Below, in pieces: positions 33,116 through 44,699 of a DNA stretch of 64,000 nt. The DNA comes from Imbricaverruca yamaguchii. Taxonomy: Eukaryota > Arthropoda > Thecostraca > Neoverrucidae. The DNA lies in NCBI GenBank assembly GCA_034440575.1, contig JAOTOL010001074.1, positions 147,501 through 211,500 on the forward strand, read 5' to 3'. Made by a program: the position numbers and the translations under genes. Position 1 is the stretch's first letter, and each line of letters starts with the position of its first letter. The notes below the pieces were generated by a model. The model worked only from the letters and a program-made list of their open reading frames with translations. It did no database searches and had not been told where the DNA came from.

Positions 33116-33450
33116 TAAAAGAGCCGAAGGTTATTCTTCCAAACATCGTGTGGCTGACTGAAGAATTTTCACTGGAGGAGACGAGCAAGGTCGGAAAAAT
33201 AGGCTGATCATAGATGTTTATCAATTAGAACATCATTGTCTCATTTTTCCAATTTGGATGTTGGCTGCCGTTGTTTGTCAATTAACTGGTCTGTGATAAA
33301 GTATTCAAGACACATGGGAAAGTGTAAACTGAGATTTTGGTCCCAGGGTTTTGAATGAAATATCCTCTCCATATTTGATTACCTACGAATTTCCCTGTCC
33401 ACATTCAGAATTACACAGTGCAAGTCCAATCCCGTTAGGGGGGGGGGGAT
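33116..33450. other. No gene recognised
   Basis: AT-moderate sequence with a G-tract at 33,439-33,448. A first coding exon for TK was looked for on the minus strand and not found. Confidence 0.5.
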
Positions 33451-33956
33451 CGGTGTTAAAATAATGAGTTATCATTAGGTGTAATATGTCGAAACGAGTA
33501 CAGCAGGATGTCGAAATCGTCATGGACAGAATAAAATACCTTGGTACTTAAAACCAAGTTTTGATATAATTGCATACATATACCTATTCATCTTACCCGT
33601 TTTGAGAGGCACCTAATTTGTGGATACCGATATTAACGATAACGACACAAATGCCAATGCTATATACTGGCATTGTATAGCACAGCACACCATAGGTGCT
33701 CAATTCGCTGGAATTGCACCACAGGATGTTCGTTATCACGATCCCGGATACGTTACGATGAGCGTAAACATGATGATAATCAACGGGATACTGCTAGAAA
33801 CGAGGCGTGAAAGCTTCGCAAGGACGCACTAAGAACGACGATGTCGATACTTCTTAGGGAAGGATGTCAACTCATTGGTAATGGTACATTTGGTAAGTGT
33901 GGTAACTCGATGGTAAGTGGTGTATTCCGCCCTATGTCACGGATAATTTGTCACTG
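33451..33956 (+). mobile_element. hAT-like MITE, copy 3
   Basis: 506 bp from CGGTGTTAAAATAATGAG to GGATAATTTGTCACTG, the longest copy. The interior includes TTAGGTGTAATATGTCGAAA and CATAGGTGCTCAATTCGCTG, shared with copies 5 and 7. No clear 8-bp target duplication because the left flank is a G-tract. Confidence 0.75.
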
Positions 33957-34530
33957 GTGGGCGAGGGGTGACTATTGGTGGTTGCCGGACCACCATACAG
34001 GCCAACCGAATTCCCTCTCATCTCCTCCGTAATTTGGGACCCGGTCACCACTGGGGTCATGGCTCACTGGGTGGGGGATGCGTGCCCTTCCCTGCTGGCA
34101 TGTTAGAGGAGGCCCTGTCACATGGCCATGTCATATAGCGGTGTCGACCTGTTCAAAACTCACTGTCAAACTCGGGGACACGACGCATTTTTGGTTTAAA
34201 CGACTACCGCACATCATATATCTGATGATCAATCGTGCAGCGAGGATTTTCTTTAGGGGACAACCCAAAACATGTGCATAAATATAACACGCTTTTCATG
34301 CGCTTCACGCGCGGACAATTTTTGGCTTTACAGAGCGAAAATATCAAAATATCTTGCATGATTTTATATAATTTTGGTTGCTAGGAGTGTGGGGCACGGC
34401 CCCCAGCACCCCGACCCTGGCTGCGCCTCTGCCAACGACAAGCTTGCTTCGAGCAGGTCAACCCCCTGCTCACGGAGTCTCCACTCATGCCTCAATCACG
34501 GAGCCTCAATCACCTGCTACATTCCGATGG

Positions 34531-34697
34531 TTGGTTGGGTATTGGTTTTTACGACACGTCGACCGTTAAGTGTAACATGTAAAGTCGCTAATCTCTCACG
34601 CCGACTAGTCGCGGGCGAAGAGTAGCAACAGGTGAGACTCGAGCCCACAACCTTTCGATTGTGAGGCGGGCAACTTACCCCTGGACTACTCGTCCCC
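34531..34697 (-). mobile_element. tRNA-derived SINE, family A, with target duplication
   Basis: The minus strand begins GGGGACGAGTAGTCCAGGGG, with B-box GGGCTCGAGTC, the core GCGTGAGAGATTAGCGACTT and a CCAATACCCAACCAACC tail. It is flanked by the direct repeat ATTCCGATGG at 34,521-34,530 and 34,701-34,710, showing insertion by target-primed reverse transcription. Confidence 0.9.
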
Positions 34698-35239
34698 AAT
34701 ATTCCGATGGCAAATTGTTTTGTTTTTTTCAACGGTTATCAGTGAGCTCCACCGGAAAGGTATAGTGGCATAAAGTGAAATTTTCAGGTTTGCCATGACA
34801 ACCATGAGTTTGCGTCAGGCAGTTTAGTGATCGAACGCTAACATTCCCTTCCGCACCCAGTATTGTGTCATAGCCGAGCTCGTGTCCGAACAGTGGCGTA
34901 CCTAGGATTTGCGCTCAGGGGGGGGGGATTTCGCTTATGAATCACCGGATTTCAACCCGAACTAACACCATCCTGTTGCAAGCTTTTTTCTGTGGTATCC
35001 CGTGATAAGTGGCCTGACACTGCTGAAAATACGCCTGTACAAACAACTGGAAATGTAACATTTTCCAATTCCAGGCATTCAAGTCAATAGCGTCAAGTCG
35101 CCAAGACACGAACGCTAGTGCACGTTTACATCCGCTTTTCACATTCGGCGCGTTCGCCACACTTCGCGTGATTCCTGATACTGCTAGGTCTCCCACGTCT
35201 GACCGGATCGGTTTCTGCCTCCCGTTGTGCTGAGGGTTC

Positions 35240-36860
35240 TGCTGTGTTTATTGTGGGCATCTGATCGCACACATGTGGAACTTCAGCACAATGTTTGGGG
35301 CTACTGTATAATTTGTCAGGTACCGACGCGACTTTTCTGACCCAGGCACGTGTTTCCGAGGGGACCCGGCGCCATATTCTTGCACTCCGTCGAGACCTCT
35401 CCAGCTCCGGTACGCATTTTTGGGGCCACGCGCATTTTGAAAGGTATGTTTAGGACTCCCGAGCGATTTTCCTGGCTCGGACATGTATATTTCGAAATCT
35501 CTCCTTGTTTCAGAGGGCACCGGTTTGACCTTTGTCCAGTCCCGATGATATTTTTAGGGTCGCGCAAAGCTTAAAGAGGAAAATTTTTGATGTCTCAACC
35601 AACACTTTTTGGACAACTAACGGGAATTTTGGGTTTCGAGCGCAACACTTTGCAGGCTCGGCGCGAGTTTGCGAGATGCTTTGTACTTAGCTTGACCACA
35701 GCACGATTTTGGCGGGACACGGCTTAAATTGTTTGGGGTCCAATGCGAGTTTTTGGATGTCAGCAGCATTCATTTAGAGCCCCCCCCCCCGCGAATTCTG
35801 CCGGCCTCGACCCGAATTTATGAGGCCCAGAGCGATGTTCGGGGACCCCGGCGCGATTCCTGGGAGTTTCGTTTTTGCGGCCCAACACGTTTTTTTTAGG
35901 GGGGGGGGGAGCGATTGCTGGAACCCCAGAGTGGTTTTCCACATTGCAAAATAATTGACTAAGTGACCTGGAAATTCACAGTTAATGGAATTGTGTTATT
36001 TCATCCTTGTCTTAGGCTTTTACCATTCTGCCACATGATGTGTGAGCAGTTATCATACACACGATTGCTAAATAATTTAAAATGGGTGTGACTGAATTGA
36101 AAGGGATTGTTTTTTTATTCCTTAACTCCTGCATTTTCTTCTAATCTTTCACTTTTCCAAAGTAGCTCCATTCTTCATCCACAGAGTTAATGGTGAAGTA
36201 ATTTTAGAACGCTGGTCATATTTGTCCATATTTGTCTATCTGTCCATATTTGTCATGCGATTTTTATGGGTTTAGGCCAGACATTTTTTAGCCCATCGTG
36301 ATTTTCATGAACACCGGCACGAATATTTAGGCTTCCAGCGTGATTTGCAGGGTCCAGGTGCGAACTTTTAAGGCCCACAATGATTTGCATGGGTCACGAT
36401 CTGACATTTTAGGAGCCCATCGTGATTTTCGGGGGCCCCGGCCCGATATGTTTGGCCACAGAATGCTTTTCAGGGGCCCAATCTGTCTTTCTTGGCCCAG
36501 CGTCACTTTTAGGGGCCTCAGCAAGATTCATTGGCTGTCAACATGTTCTTCAGGGGCCCGATCCGATTTTGTGGGGAGCCAGCGCGATTTTTAGGGCCCC
36601 GGCCAGACCTTGTGGACCCCAGCATGAAATTCAGGGGCCTAGCCGTATTTTGGGCCCCAACGTCACTTTCAGGAGCACCAGCGGGACTTCTTGTGCCTCA
36701 GCGTGATTTTTAGGGACCCGGTCTGACTCTCTGAGACTCAGTGTGGGGTTTTGGGTCACCATTGCGATTTTTTGGGTGAGGGGCATTAGCGGTACTCTTA
36801 GGGACCCGACCCACTCTTTGGAGGCCCAGCATCACTTTATAGGCGCAGAAGGATGTTTTG
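35240..36860. repeat. Ancient degenerate repeat with GGGGCCC and CGATTTT periodicity
   Basis: Loose tandem pattern of roughly 30-40 bp in which GCGTGATTTT, AGGGGCCC and C/G-rich linkers recur (for example around 36,420-36,720). No two units are identical. It lies between TK and ANKRD27 on the promoter side of ANKRD27. Short open frames on both strands are by-products. Confidence 0.6.
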
Positions 36861-37886
36861 GTCCATGAATGTACATTTCAGATTTCGTGGGATCTTGGGG
36901 CCCCCAGTGCCACTTCCCGCGGCACATACGTAGTTTTTTGCACCCAATGTTGGTCTTGGGGCCAGGCGTCTTCTTTGTGTGTGGGGAGGGGGTGGCAGGG
37001 TGTTTTTAGGGAGCCTAGCATATCTTTTCGAAGCCAACGCGATCTTCCTCAATGCTACCCTCTTCGGTACGACACTGTGCCAGAATCCCTTCAAATATCA
37101 GACATACAGAGCCAGCAACGGCGTGAGATGGGGAGGCGGATCCCCAAATGTCGGGCAATTTAAAATTACGTCCATGGGATCGCATGAAAACATAATTGTC
37201 CCTCCCCCGATCAAGAAAGTGTTCCAAATCCAGAAATCCGGAAATCGTCAAGTCATGGTCCCCAGCCGCGATTCCCCAAGCACACGAACTCAGACGAGTG
37301 CGGAAAGCCATGGAAATGGCAAATCCCAAACGGTGAATTATCTGCCAATTATCTTGGTAACTACATTCACTTGCCGAAACCGAAGGCGAAAATTACTGAG
37401 TGGGCTTCATGATGTGGGAACGTCGGAGCGCAGAGGAAACTGTATTATTTAAAGAATTTATGCTATCACATGGCAATATGGCTGCAGAATTCGGCTCAGT
37501 TGTGACGAACGTGCGGCGATTACACTACGTTATAGTGTTAGGTGGTCGGTAACTACGCACTTTCACTGCGTTGGAAGAGCCGTCAGTGGTGAGGGAGGTT
37601 GTTTTGTGCGTGTAAAGGGTCTTGGTTTTGTGTTATTTTTGGTGTACAATGTATTGAGACACCATATGTTCGCCTGTCATTGATTGACTCAAATGTAAAA
37701 TTAGTGAGTGCTAGAAGTCTGGTTGTATACGAAGTACTGCTCCAATGAGGACAAGCCTTGCCACATACTAAAATTACTAATGTGTTGGCGTAATTGCCAT
37801 CCTGACATTACATTCTAACTAAGTGGGCAGGCCAAGCATATCATGAAGTGCAAGTTGGTAAACAAATGACAAAAAATTGAATTGGG
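36861..37886 (+). promoter_or_regulatory. Upstream region of ANKRD27 (promoter inferred)
   Basis: The last kilobase before the ANKRD27 start codon has no other gene. A 157-codon frame at 36,979-37,452 has no recognisable domain. The start codon context at 37,884 is GGGATGG. No TATA box or initiator could be assigned with confidence. Calling it a promoter region is inference from position only. Confidence 0.35.
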
Positions 37887-40457
37887 ATGGCCCAGTCAGC
37901 AGGTGCATGCCACTATGATGAGGATGTGGCTGAAAATCCATTCTTCAAGGACCTATGTGCTCGGTTTCCAGATGCCTATACAAAAGCTGTTTGTGATGGA
38001 TGGCTGATATGCATTCCACGATCACGCAGTTACAAAGTCTGTGACCTAACTGAAGATGACATGCTTTCACATATTCTTGTGCCAGAACCTGATGACCCAA
38101 GTTCATTTCACACCATAACAAATAAGCATGTTAAGAAGAAGAATGATTCATTTATCCTGCAAGGACAAAAGGGGCCAGAAAGAAGTGTGCATATATTGTT
38201 CTCAGAAACATGCTACTCTGAGGATCTCCACAAGCACACAATCTGTTGTCTGGAAGGTCCACTCTGCTCGTCTGGCAGTCCATACCAACAGATCCACAAT
38301 AACCTGCAGCCATTAACAGGGATGCATGACTGTCTCAGTCTTCTTTGGACAGCTGGAAATGGTCACCATGCTATAAATGCTGTCAACAAATGCTGTGGCT
38401 TGTTTGTGGAGAACAACAGAAACTTGAGTAATGTGGGCCTGCAAGATCTGTGGGAAAAGGTTGACCACCTGTACCAAAAGGCCCTGAGGCTGTTCTGTGA
38501 GAAGGGTGGCATCGAGGACTGGTTTCGGGAGGACCAGATATTCGCAGACTCTGTACGTCTGGCCCTGGAGACATACATGCTGTACCTGCTGTACCAGAGC
38601 CTGATGGAAGGCCTGCTGACCGCCACTGCTCCTGACGATGCCAAACTAAACAAGATCATCCAGAATCTGCAGGACCTGCAGCCAGAAGACATCGGCATTC
38701 GACCCCAGTTCTGGCCTCACCTGGCTGCTGCGCGTCAGCAGATGCTGAAGCTGCCCCGCCAGCACCACCCACTCGGCAAGTATTTGGCTCTGCGGCGGGT
38801 GGCACGCCAATTCGACACAGCCGACACAGTGCTCTCGTCAGACGACCTGCTGCCCATCTACATCCAGCTGGTGGTGCACACGCCAATCGCCAGCTGGACG
38901 GCACAGCTGACCATGCTGCGTCGCTTTCACTTCTCGGCCAGCTCGACCAACCTCAGCGAGTACGGCTTCCTGGTGGCGACGCTGGAGGCGGCGCTGGAGC
39001 ACGTGCGGTCTGGCGCGCTGCAGCCGGCCGCCGAGCCGCCTGACCCGCCGGACGGCGCGGCGCGTGACGGCGAGACGCCCAGCGGCGGCGGCGAGCAGAC
39101 GGTCGTGGCGCGGCTGTTCGCCGCAGTCGCGCGCGACGACGTGGCGGAGGTGGAGGCGCTGCTGGACGCCGGCACGCCGCCGCCGCCGCCGCTCGCCACG
39201 CTCTGCCACCCGCTGTGCACGTGCATGGCCTGCGCGCGCACCCGCACTGCGCTCGCCTCGGCGGCGGCGAGCGCGTCCAGCCTGGACAGCGCTGGCCGGT
39301 CGGCACTGCACGTGGCGGCGGCGCATAGCGCCGTGCGCTGCCTGGAGGCGCTGGTGGCGCGCGGCGCGCCTCTGGACAGCCGCGACGCTGCCGGCCTGAC
39401 GCCGCTGCACTGCGCCGTGGCGCGAGGCCAGCAGGGCGCCGCGCTGCTGCTGCTGCACCTGGGCGCGTCGGCCGGCCGCCGCTGCCGGCGCGGCAACACG
39501 GCGCTGCACACGGCCGCAAACTGTGCGCACGTGGCGTGCGTCAAGGCGCTGCTCTACCACGCCGAGCAGACGGGCGAGCCGGCCGGCGTGGGCGCCGTCA
39601 ACCAGGACGGCGACACGCCGCTCCACCTGGCCGCCCGCTGGGGCTTCGGCCGCATCGTCCAGCTGCTGGCCGCGCACGGCGCGCAGCCAGACGTGCTCAA
39701 CCGGCACCGGCAGACGCCGGCCGACGCCGCGCACGACCACCGGGTGCGCGACGACCTGCTGCTCGCCTGCGAGCTGCACCGGCGGCTGGCGCCGCGCGCG
39801 CTGGTGCGGCTGCGCGCGCCGCCGCCGCCGCCGCCGCAGGCGCCGGCGCCACCCACGGCAGGCGGCCGCGCCACGCGCCGCCTCTTCTCGGCCATCGCCG
39901 CCGGCGACGAGCGGCTGGCCTGCTTCCACCTGGGCCTGAGCGCCGTGGCCGACGGCGCCGAGCCGCTGTGCCACCCGCTGTGCACGTGCGCGCGCTGCGC
40001 GCCGCTGGCGGCGCAGCGCAGCCCGGCGCCGGTGTCGGTGTCGGCGCGCGACCCGGCCGGCCGCTGCGCGCTACACGCGGCGGCCGCTGCGCGCCTGCTC
40101 GACCTGATGCGGCTGCTGCTGGTGTGCGGCGCCGACGTGAATGCGCTGGCCGCCGACGGCAGCACGCCGCTGCACGTGGCGTGCGCCGCAGACTGGGCGG
40201 CCGGCGTGGCCGAGCTGCTGGCGCACGGCGCCGACCTGTGCTGCGCAGACCGCGCCGGACACACCGCCCTGCACGTGGCCTGCGCCAGACGCAGCGCCGA
40301 GCTGTGCCGCCGCCTGCTGCGCGCCGGCGCCGACCCGACCGCCCGCTGCGCCAGAGGACTCACGCCGCTGGAGAGCGCCGGCACCGACCGGCACGCGCTC
40401 GCCAAGGTGTTCGCCGAGGTGGTCGGACAGGGGGTCAGCCCGGCCGGCCACGTGTGA
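37887..40457 (+). CDS. ANKRD27/VARP: VPS9-domain ankyrin-repeat protein, single exon
   Basis: Uninterrupted 856-codon frame. The N-terminus (DEDVAENPFFKDL) resembles VARP. Residues about 225-375 are a VPS9 Rab-GEF domain (LQDLQPEDIGIRPQF, SDDLLPIYIQLVVHTPI, EYGFLVATLEAALEHV), the module that activates Rab21-type GTPases. CHPLCTCMAC (about 440) and CHPLCTCARC (about 695) are the two Cys-rich zinc motifs that in VARP bind retromer VPS29. Each is followed by an ankyrin block (about 470-610 and 710-830), which in VARP bind Rab32/38 and flank the VAMP7-binding segment. Here the linker between blocks is short and proline-rich, so VAMP7 binding may be reduced. Vertebrate VARP is about 1,050 residues and multi-exonic; this copy is shorter and intronless. 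Codon GC rises sharply after about residue 370. No frameshift or internal stop, so it looks functional. Confidence 0.96.
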   Translation: MAQSAGACHYDEDVAENPFFKDLCARFPDAYTKAVCDGWLICIPRSRSYKVCDLTEDDMLSHILVPEPDDPSSFHTITNKHVKKKNDSFILQGQKGPERSVHILFSETCYSEDLHKHTICCLEGPLCSSGSPYQQIHNNLQPLTGMHDCLSLLWTAGNGHHAINAVNKCCGLFVENNRNLSNVGLQDLWEKVDHLYQKALRLFCEKGGIEDWFREDQIFADSVRLALETYMLYLLYQSLMEGLLTATAPDDAKLNKIIQNLQDLQPEDIGIRPQFWPHLAAARQQMLKLPRQHHPLGKYLALRRVARQFDTADTVLSSDDLLPIYIQLVVHTPIASWTAQLTMLRRFHFSASSTNLSEYGFLVATLEAALEHVRSGALQPAAEPPDPPDGAARDGETPSGGGEQTVVARLFAAVARDDVAEVEALLDAGTPPPPPLATLCHPLCTCMACARTRTALASAAASASSLDSAGRSALHVAAAHSAVRCLEALVARGAPLDSRDAAGLTPLHCAVARGQQGAALLLLHLGASAGRRCRRGNTALHTAANCAHVACVKALLYHAEQTGEPAGVGAVNQDGDTPLHLAARWGFGRIVQLLAAHGAQPDVLNRHRQTPADAAHDHRVRDDLLLACELHRRLAPRALVRLRAPPPPPPQAPAPPTAGGRATRRLFSAIAAGDERLACFHLGLSAVADGAEPLCHPLCTCARCAPLAAQRSPAPVSVSARDPAGRCALHAAAAARLLDLMRLLLVCGADVNALAADGSTPLHVACAADWAAGVAELLAHGADLCCADRAGHTALHVACARRSAELCRRLLRAGADPTARCARGLTPLESAGTDRHALAKVFAEVVGQGVSPAGHV

Positions 40458-40939
40458 TGACGTCAGAGGTGGAGCGGTCAGGTCGAATGGGTGGCCGCGC
40501 CTTCGTGCGCCGAGGGTCGCACTGGGAGCGAGAAGATGTGTCGGAAACGAGTCCACATGAACTCTGCCGGTATGACTACTTGAGAGGAGTGTCAAATGTT
40601 GGTGATGTTAGTAGACATAGGACTCCTACTTTTGTTACCCGCCATGTTATTCTTGTCAATTGTTATTCGTCCTGTTATTCTCGTCACTTGGTACTGGTCG
40701 TCAGTATTCGTTGCAAGGGACACAACCGTCCGATCAGTTTAAATCTGTAAGAAAAGCTTCACGGATTTATACTGCTCTTCTATCGCATAATTTGCACACA
40801 CATTGCAAAAATATCGCATGTGGTGTAATTGTTTCTAATTTGTCGTATAACAAATAGCATAACCCAACAGCTCGACTTCGCTGGTTGATTTTGGTCAGGA
40901 CCTACACACGGACATCAATCTCATACAATTGGTAATTCC

Positions 40940-40945
40940 AATAAA
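40940..40945 (+). terminator. Polyadenylation signal AATAAA downstream of ANKRD27
   Basis: Canonical AATAAA about 480 bp after the stop codon, the first one seen on the plus strand, suggesting a 3' UTR of about 0.5 kb. Confidence 0.5.
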
Positions 40946-42227
40946 CGGAAAAGCATCATTAATGTAGCAACGAAGCTGGTCCGAACACAATGCGCGCACG
41001 ACGAATCAATCCTACGAGACGCCATGATTTAGCATAGTTGATGTGATGCCAGGACACTGGATGCGGGATACTGCTCATGAGCATGGTTCGGCTTATATTT
41101 CGCAATCCTCGACTTGGAGGTGAAAATGAAAATGTATGTATGGGCCGTCTAACCGAGATAGAATGACCTTTCTGTTTGCGGCGGCGCACTCTTGTTGTAC
41201 TTCCCAGTGTGCTTGGGCTATCAAAGAGCACCGAGTTTGCAACATTTGTCAAATAGCTTCGTTCAACCCTCTAGCGAGAAAAAGGACAGCGAAATTTATT
41301 GGCGATGACGGTTTTAGAAAGCGAATGGGCTGTGATCATGAACATATGGAGCAAATATCAGTACTTTATATGCCATCCTAATGTGTAACATGTGTAACCC
41401 TATAACTGCATTGCGGAAATTTCACCAGACTCTCCAGAGTGTAATCACAGTGTAACAATCGAGTGCCATATGATGTTTACAACGTACGTTACAAGCAATC
41501 CTCTGTAACACATAGGTTACGTAGCAGCTGGCTGTGGTGAGTGACCCGAGCGATGAATATAGTGTAGGGCCTACGAAGGACCAAGTCTCATCAAGTACCG
41601 TTCATTGGAGGACGTACAACACAGGTCGCCAGTGTTACCCTCCATAGAGAATAATCATATACTACTGAGGTTTACGATGTACGATTTACTTTTGTCACCG
41701 TGGTAGTATATCTGTTACAGGCACATGTCCGCCTTGTCGATACAGCACAACCTTTCGCCATGGCAGTAGATCTGTTGGAGGAACACGTCCGCCTTGCATC
41801 TATGCAACATTACCGTTATGTGTGAGGAAGCTGGCGGCCGTCTAAGTGTGGGGTCCCGAGTTCAAACCTCACTGGTTACTTTAGTTTTCAGCTTCCCACT
41901 CACAAATGGACGTGAGTAGTTGTGACGCCGCACGGCTTGCGCAGCTACCTCCATCGTTACAAAATCCAGACTGTTCTATGTGTCACGCCCGCAAATGGTA
42001 CACGGCTCGTGTACATACCGATGTTGCGCGTGAACGGAACTAATACACGAGATTACACAATCTGACGTCAGCACACTCACCAGCGGAGATTGGCGGCAAC
42101 GCTGCCGCGGCAAAGGCAGAAAGATAATGAAGCCTGTTGACTTTATGATTAAATCGACTTCTTTAGAATGCCATATTGGGCAGCCTCTTGTCCGGACTGC
42201 GGAACTAGTGTGGTGGTGGTACTGGAG
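40946..42227. other. No gene recognised
   Basis: Intergenic sequence. A tRNA-like stretch near 41,835-41,875 (GGGGTCCCGAGTTCAAACCT) may be the head of another old SINE, but no tail could be matched. Confidence 0.5.
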
Positions 42228-42567
42228 CAGGGTTAAAATATTGGTTTTTCGTTTGGTGTGAGATGTCGAAACGAGCATAGCAGGATGTCGAAATTTGGCA
42301 TGTAGGTAGTGTAATTTAAATTGCTTTTGATGTCTTTCAAACCAAAATTAGAGTTGATGGTGTAGGTAATTATGACCGGACCTTTATCATTTGTTTTGAG
42401 GTTTATAATTTAGGAAGAGCTGTATTTCATGAACGAGATACTGTTAGAAAGGAGACATGAATAGTTCATATCCAGAAGCTGGATGCCGATACTTCTTGGA
42501 GAAGGATGTTGATTGAGTGTTCAGAAAGTGGTATATTCCACCCTATTTCGCGAATAATTTATCACTG
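42228..42567 (+). mobile_element. hAT-like MITE, copy 4, with perfect target duplication
   Basis: 340 bp from CAGGGTTAAAATATTGG to GCGAATAATTTATCACTG, flanked on both sides by TACTGGAG (42,220-42,227 and 42,568-42,575). Best evidence in the window for the element's ends and its 8-bp duplication. Confidence 0.92.
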
Positions 42568-43541
42568 TACTGGAGCGCTACTCCTGGCAGTGCTGCTCCT
42601 AGCAGGCCATGAGGCCAGGCCCCCGGGCCACGATTAAAACACAGCTATGCTGGCTATAACTCGGCACGACATTTGCAGAGTAGAAAATGTCCAACAATCG
42701 GCACTCAACATTCCATTCATAAAAGCGCTCGTCTCAGACACCCGGTAGATAGCATGTGAGTAAAAACAGTGTTTCATTTGGTACATTTGATGCAGAAACA
42801 ATCAAGGCAAACAGGACAATTTTGATTAAAGTTGAATGCCACCTACGAACACATGGAGACCCAAATATAATTACAAAATATATCTTAGCAAGATTACAAA
42901 GTATCCATGCAGGATCGTTTTGTAGCTTTCTCTTAATACCAGACATTTCGTGCTTAGCGTTCCTTTTTCCATTCCAGTCGATGTTCGTTGGTACTAAATG
43001 TGATACAAAGTTTTTAATGCTTGTCTGATGTGTTTCGGTGCCCTACACTGACTAGGTCAATGTCAGGAATGCTAAGGAATTTTGTCAGGCAGCTTGACCA
43101 GTAGAGGACCAACAAAGATCCGGGGAAGTTTGGATTGATATCCAAGTATGCAGCAGAATGAAGGAACTTTCCTATTGACCCGGATAATTTATTGTCTGAC
43201 AGTAGAGCCAACAATGAGATGGCGCAGGGGAAGTTCACCAGGGTAAAGTAAAAAACTAGCCTCATCACCTTTCTCAATAGGTGTAGCTCCAAGGTCTACG
43301 TTACTCAAGCATTCACACCAGTGTTGGCATTTGTGCAACCTCCCCCAATGGCCCACGAGGTAGGTACTATCAAAACCCCCCTCTTTCAGCCAGGAAAAAA
43401 GGACCTAAGCCATCTGCTTGGCATATGACTTCAATTTAGTTATTGGAGACGTGCTGATAGTGGGTCTGGAAAGAGTGGCAGATTCAACGCAACACAGACG
43501 TATCAGGGAACATATATGGATAGGGCTCTTGCGCACGGATA
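42568..43541. other. No gene recognised
   Basis: AT-rich intergenic sequence without recognisable coding exons. Confidence 0.5.
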
Positions 43542-44564
43542 TTAACACTCGCACGTCCGACGGTCCGCGCCAACTTCGCATGTCCGGGGGGGGGGGCAGA
43601 TGTCTCCCCCCCCCAAGATCTCTGGAACTATGCTAGCTAGCGACAAACGAAAAACGGCGTTGGATAGCTGGTGATTGGCTCTATCGAAAGTGTTTTGGTC
43701 ATTTTTCGCTGAGGTCAACATTCAGGTCACTGGGCCACCATAGGTCAAATTGTACCAGATCAGGTGGGACTCAGATACCGACACATATCTCAGGACCTGT
43801 AACAGATAGAAACAAACGGCGAAAGCTATTCGACAGTCCTTGAATTGTGCTACCGACAATAGGCGGTGTAATTTAAGGTCAGGTCAACCAAAACTCAGAT
43901 AAAGGTCATGAAGTCATGACCTCAGGTCAGGTCAAGGTCATGAAGTCGCCTAGGGAGGTCATGCAATGTATCAATCGACACGTCCTGGCGATACAAGCAC
44001 AATGACGGTAATTTCAGCCTTCTAGCTCAATGCAGTGGGATACAACGCACATAAATGTGTAGTGATCTCAGGTGACCTCAGAGACCTTGGTGAGGTCACT
44101 GAGCAAAAATGTAAACGGTAACACTGAGCATAGCTTCCATCTACATGCCACAACCGTTGTGAGATCATTCCGAGCGCAAATATGTCACCAGGAAACATTT
44201 GTATATTTTACCATAGCCCTATAATGGGGAAGCCATGGCCGCGACCTGACCTAAGGTCAATGCTACGAAAAACCGATATACATATTATGGTCCCTGATGA
44301 GATCATGACATGCTATAAGTTTGAAATCAATCGCCCAATTATTGTGGAAGTTATACCACCTAGAACACCGAGTGTAGTTGGGCCCCTTCGCCTGACCTGG
44401 TGACCTGAACTGAGATGACCCGGGGTTAAAAATGTATGAGGATATGCGGAAAAGACCAATGAACAGCTATGCAAGGTTTGGCCTTGCCAAACCGATTAGT
44501 TTGGCGGCAAATGAGGAATAATCGGAGGGGGCAGATATCTGCCCCCCGGACGTGCGCGGGTTAA
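43542..44564. mobile_element. Non-autonomous piggyBac-like element flanked by TTAA
   Basis: TTAA at 43,542-43,545 is followed by CACTCGCACGTCCG. At the other end GGACGTGCGCGGG precedes TTAA at 44,561-44,564, so inverted termini of about 14 bp (CRCGCACGTCCG type) abut TTAA on both sides, as in piggyBac transposons. Subterminal G-tract/C-tract palindromes GGGGGCAGATATCTGCCCCC (right) and a counterpart (left) lie just inside. The interior of about 1 kb is rich in AGGTCA repeats and has no transposase frame. Confidence 0.7.
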
Positions 44565-44699
44565 CTAGGGTGGAGAAAAACCGATAACCTGCTGTGAAAT
44601 GGTGAAACAATAGCCTGTGCTGTGGAATGGTGACGCACGGTGTGCATGTACCAACCAGTGTCAAATATATGTGCCAAGAAGAAGGAGGAAGTGTGCAAG

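Noticed and set aside
38838..40750. Long frames of 188-404 codons overlapping ANKRD27 on both strands
   Set aside because: Caused by extreme GC content of the ankyrin half. They are Arg/Ala-rich with no domain, while the ANKRD27 frame is clearly conserved.
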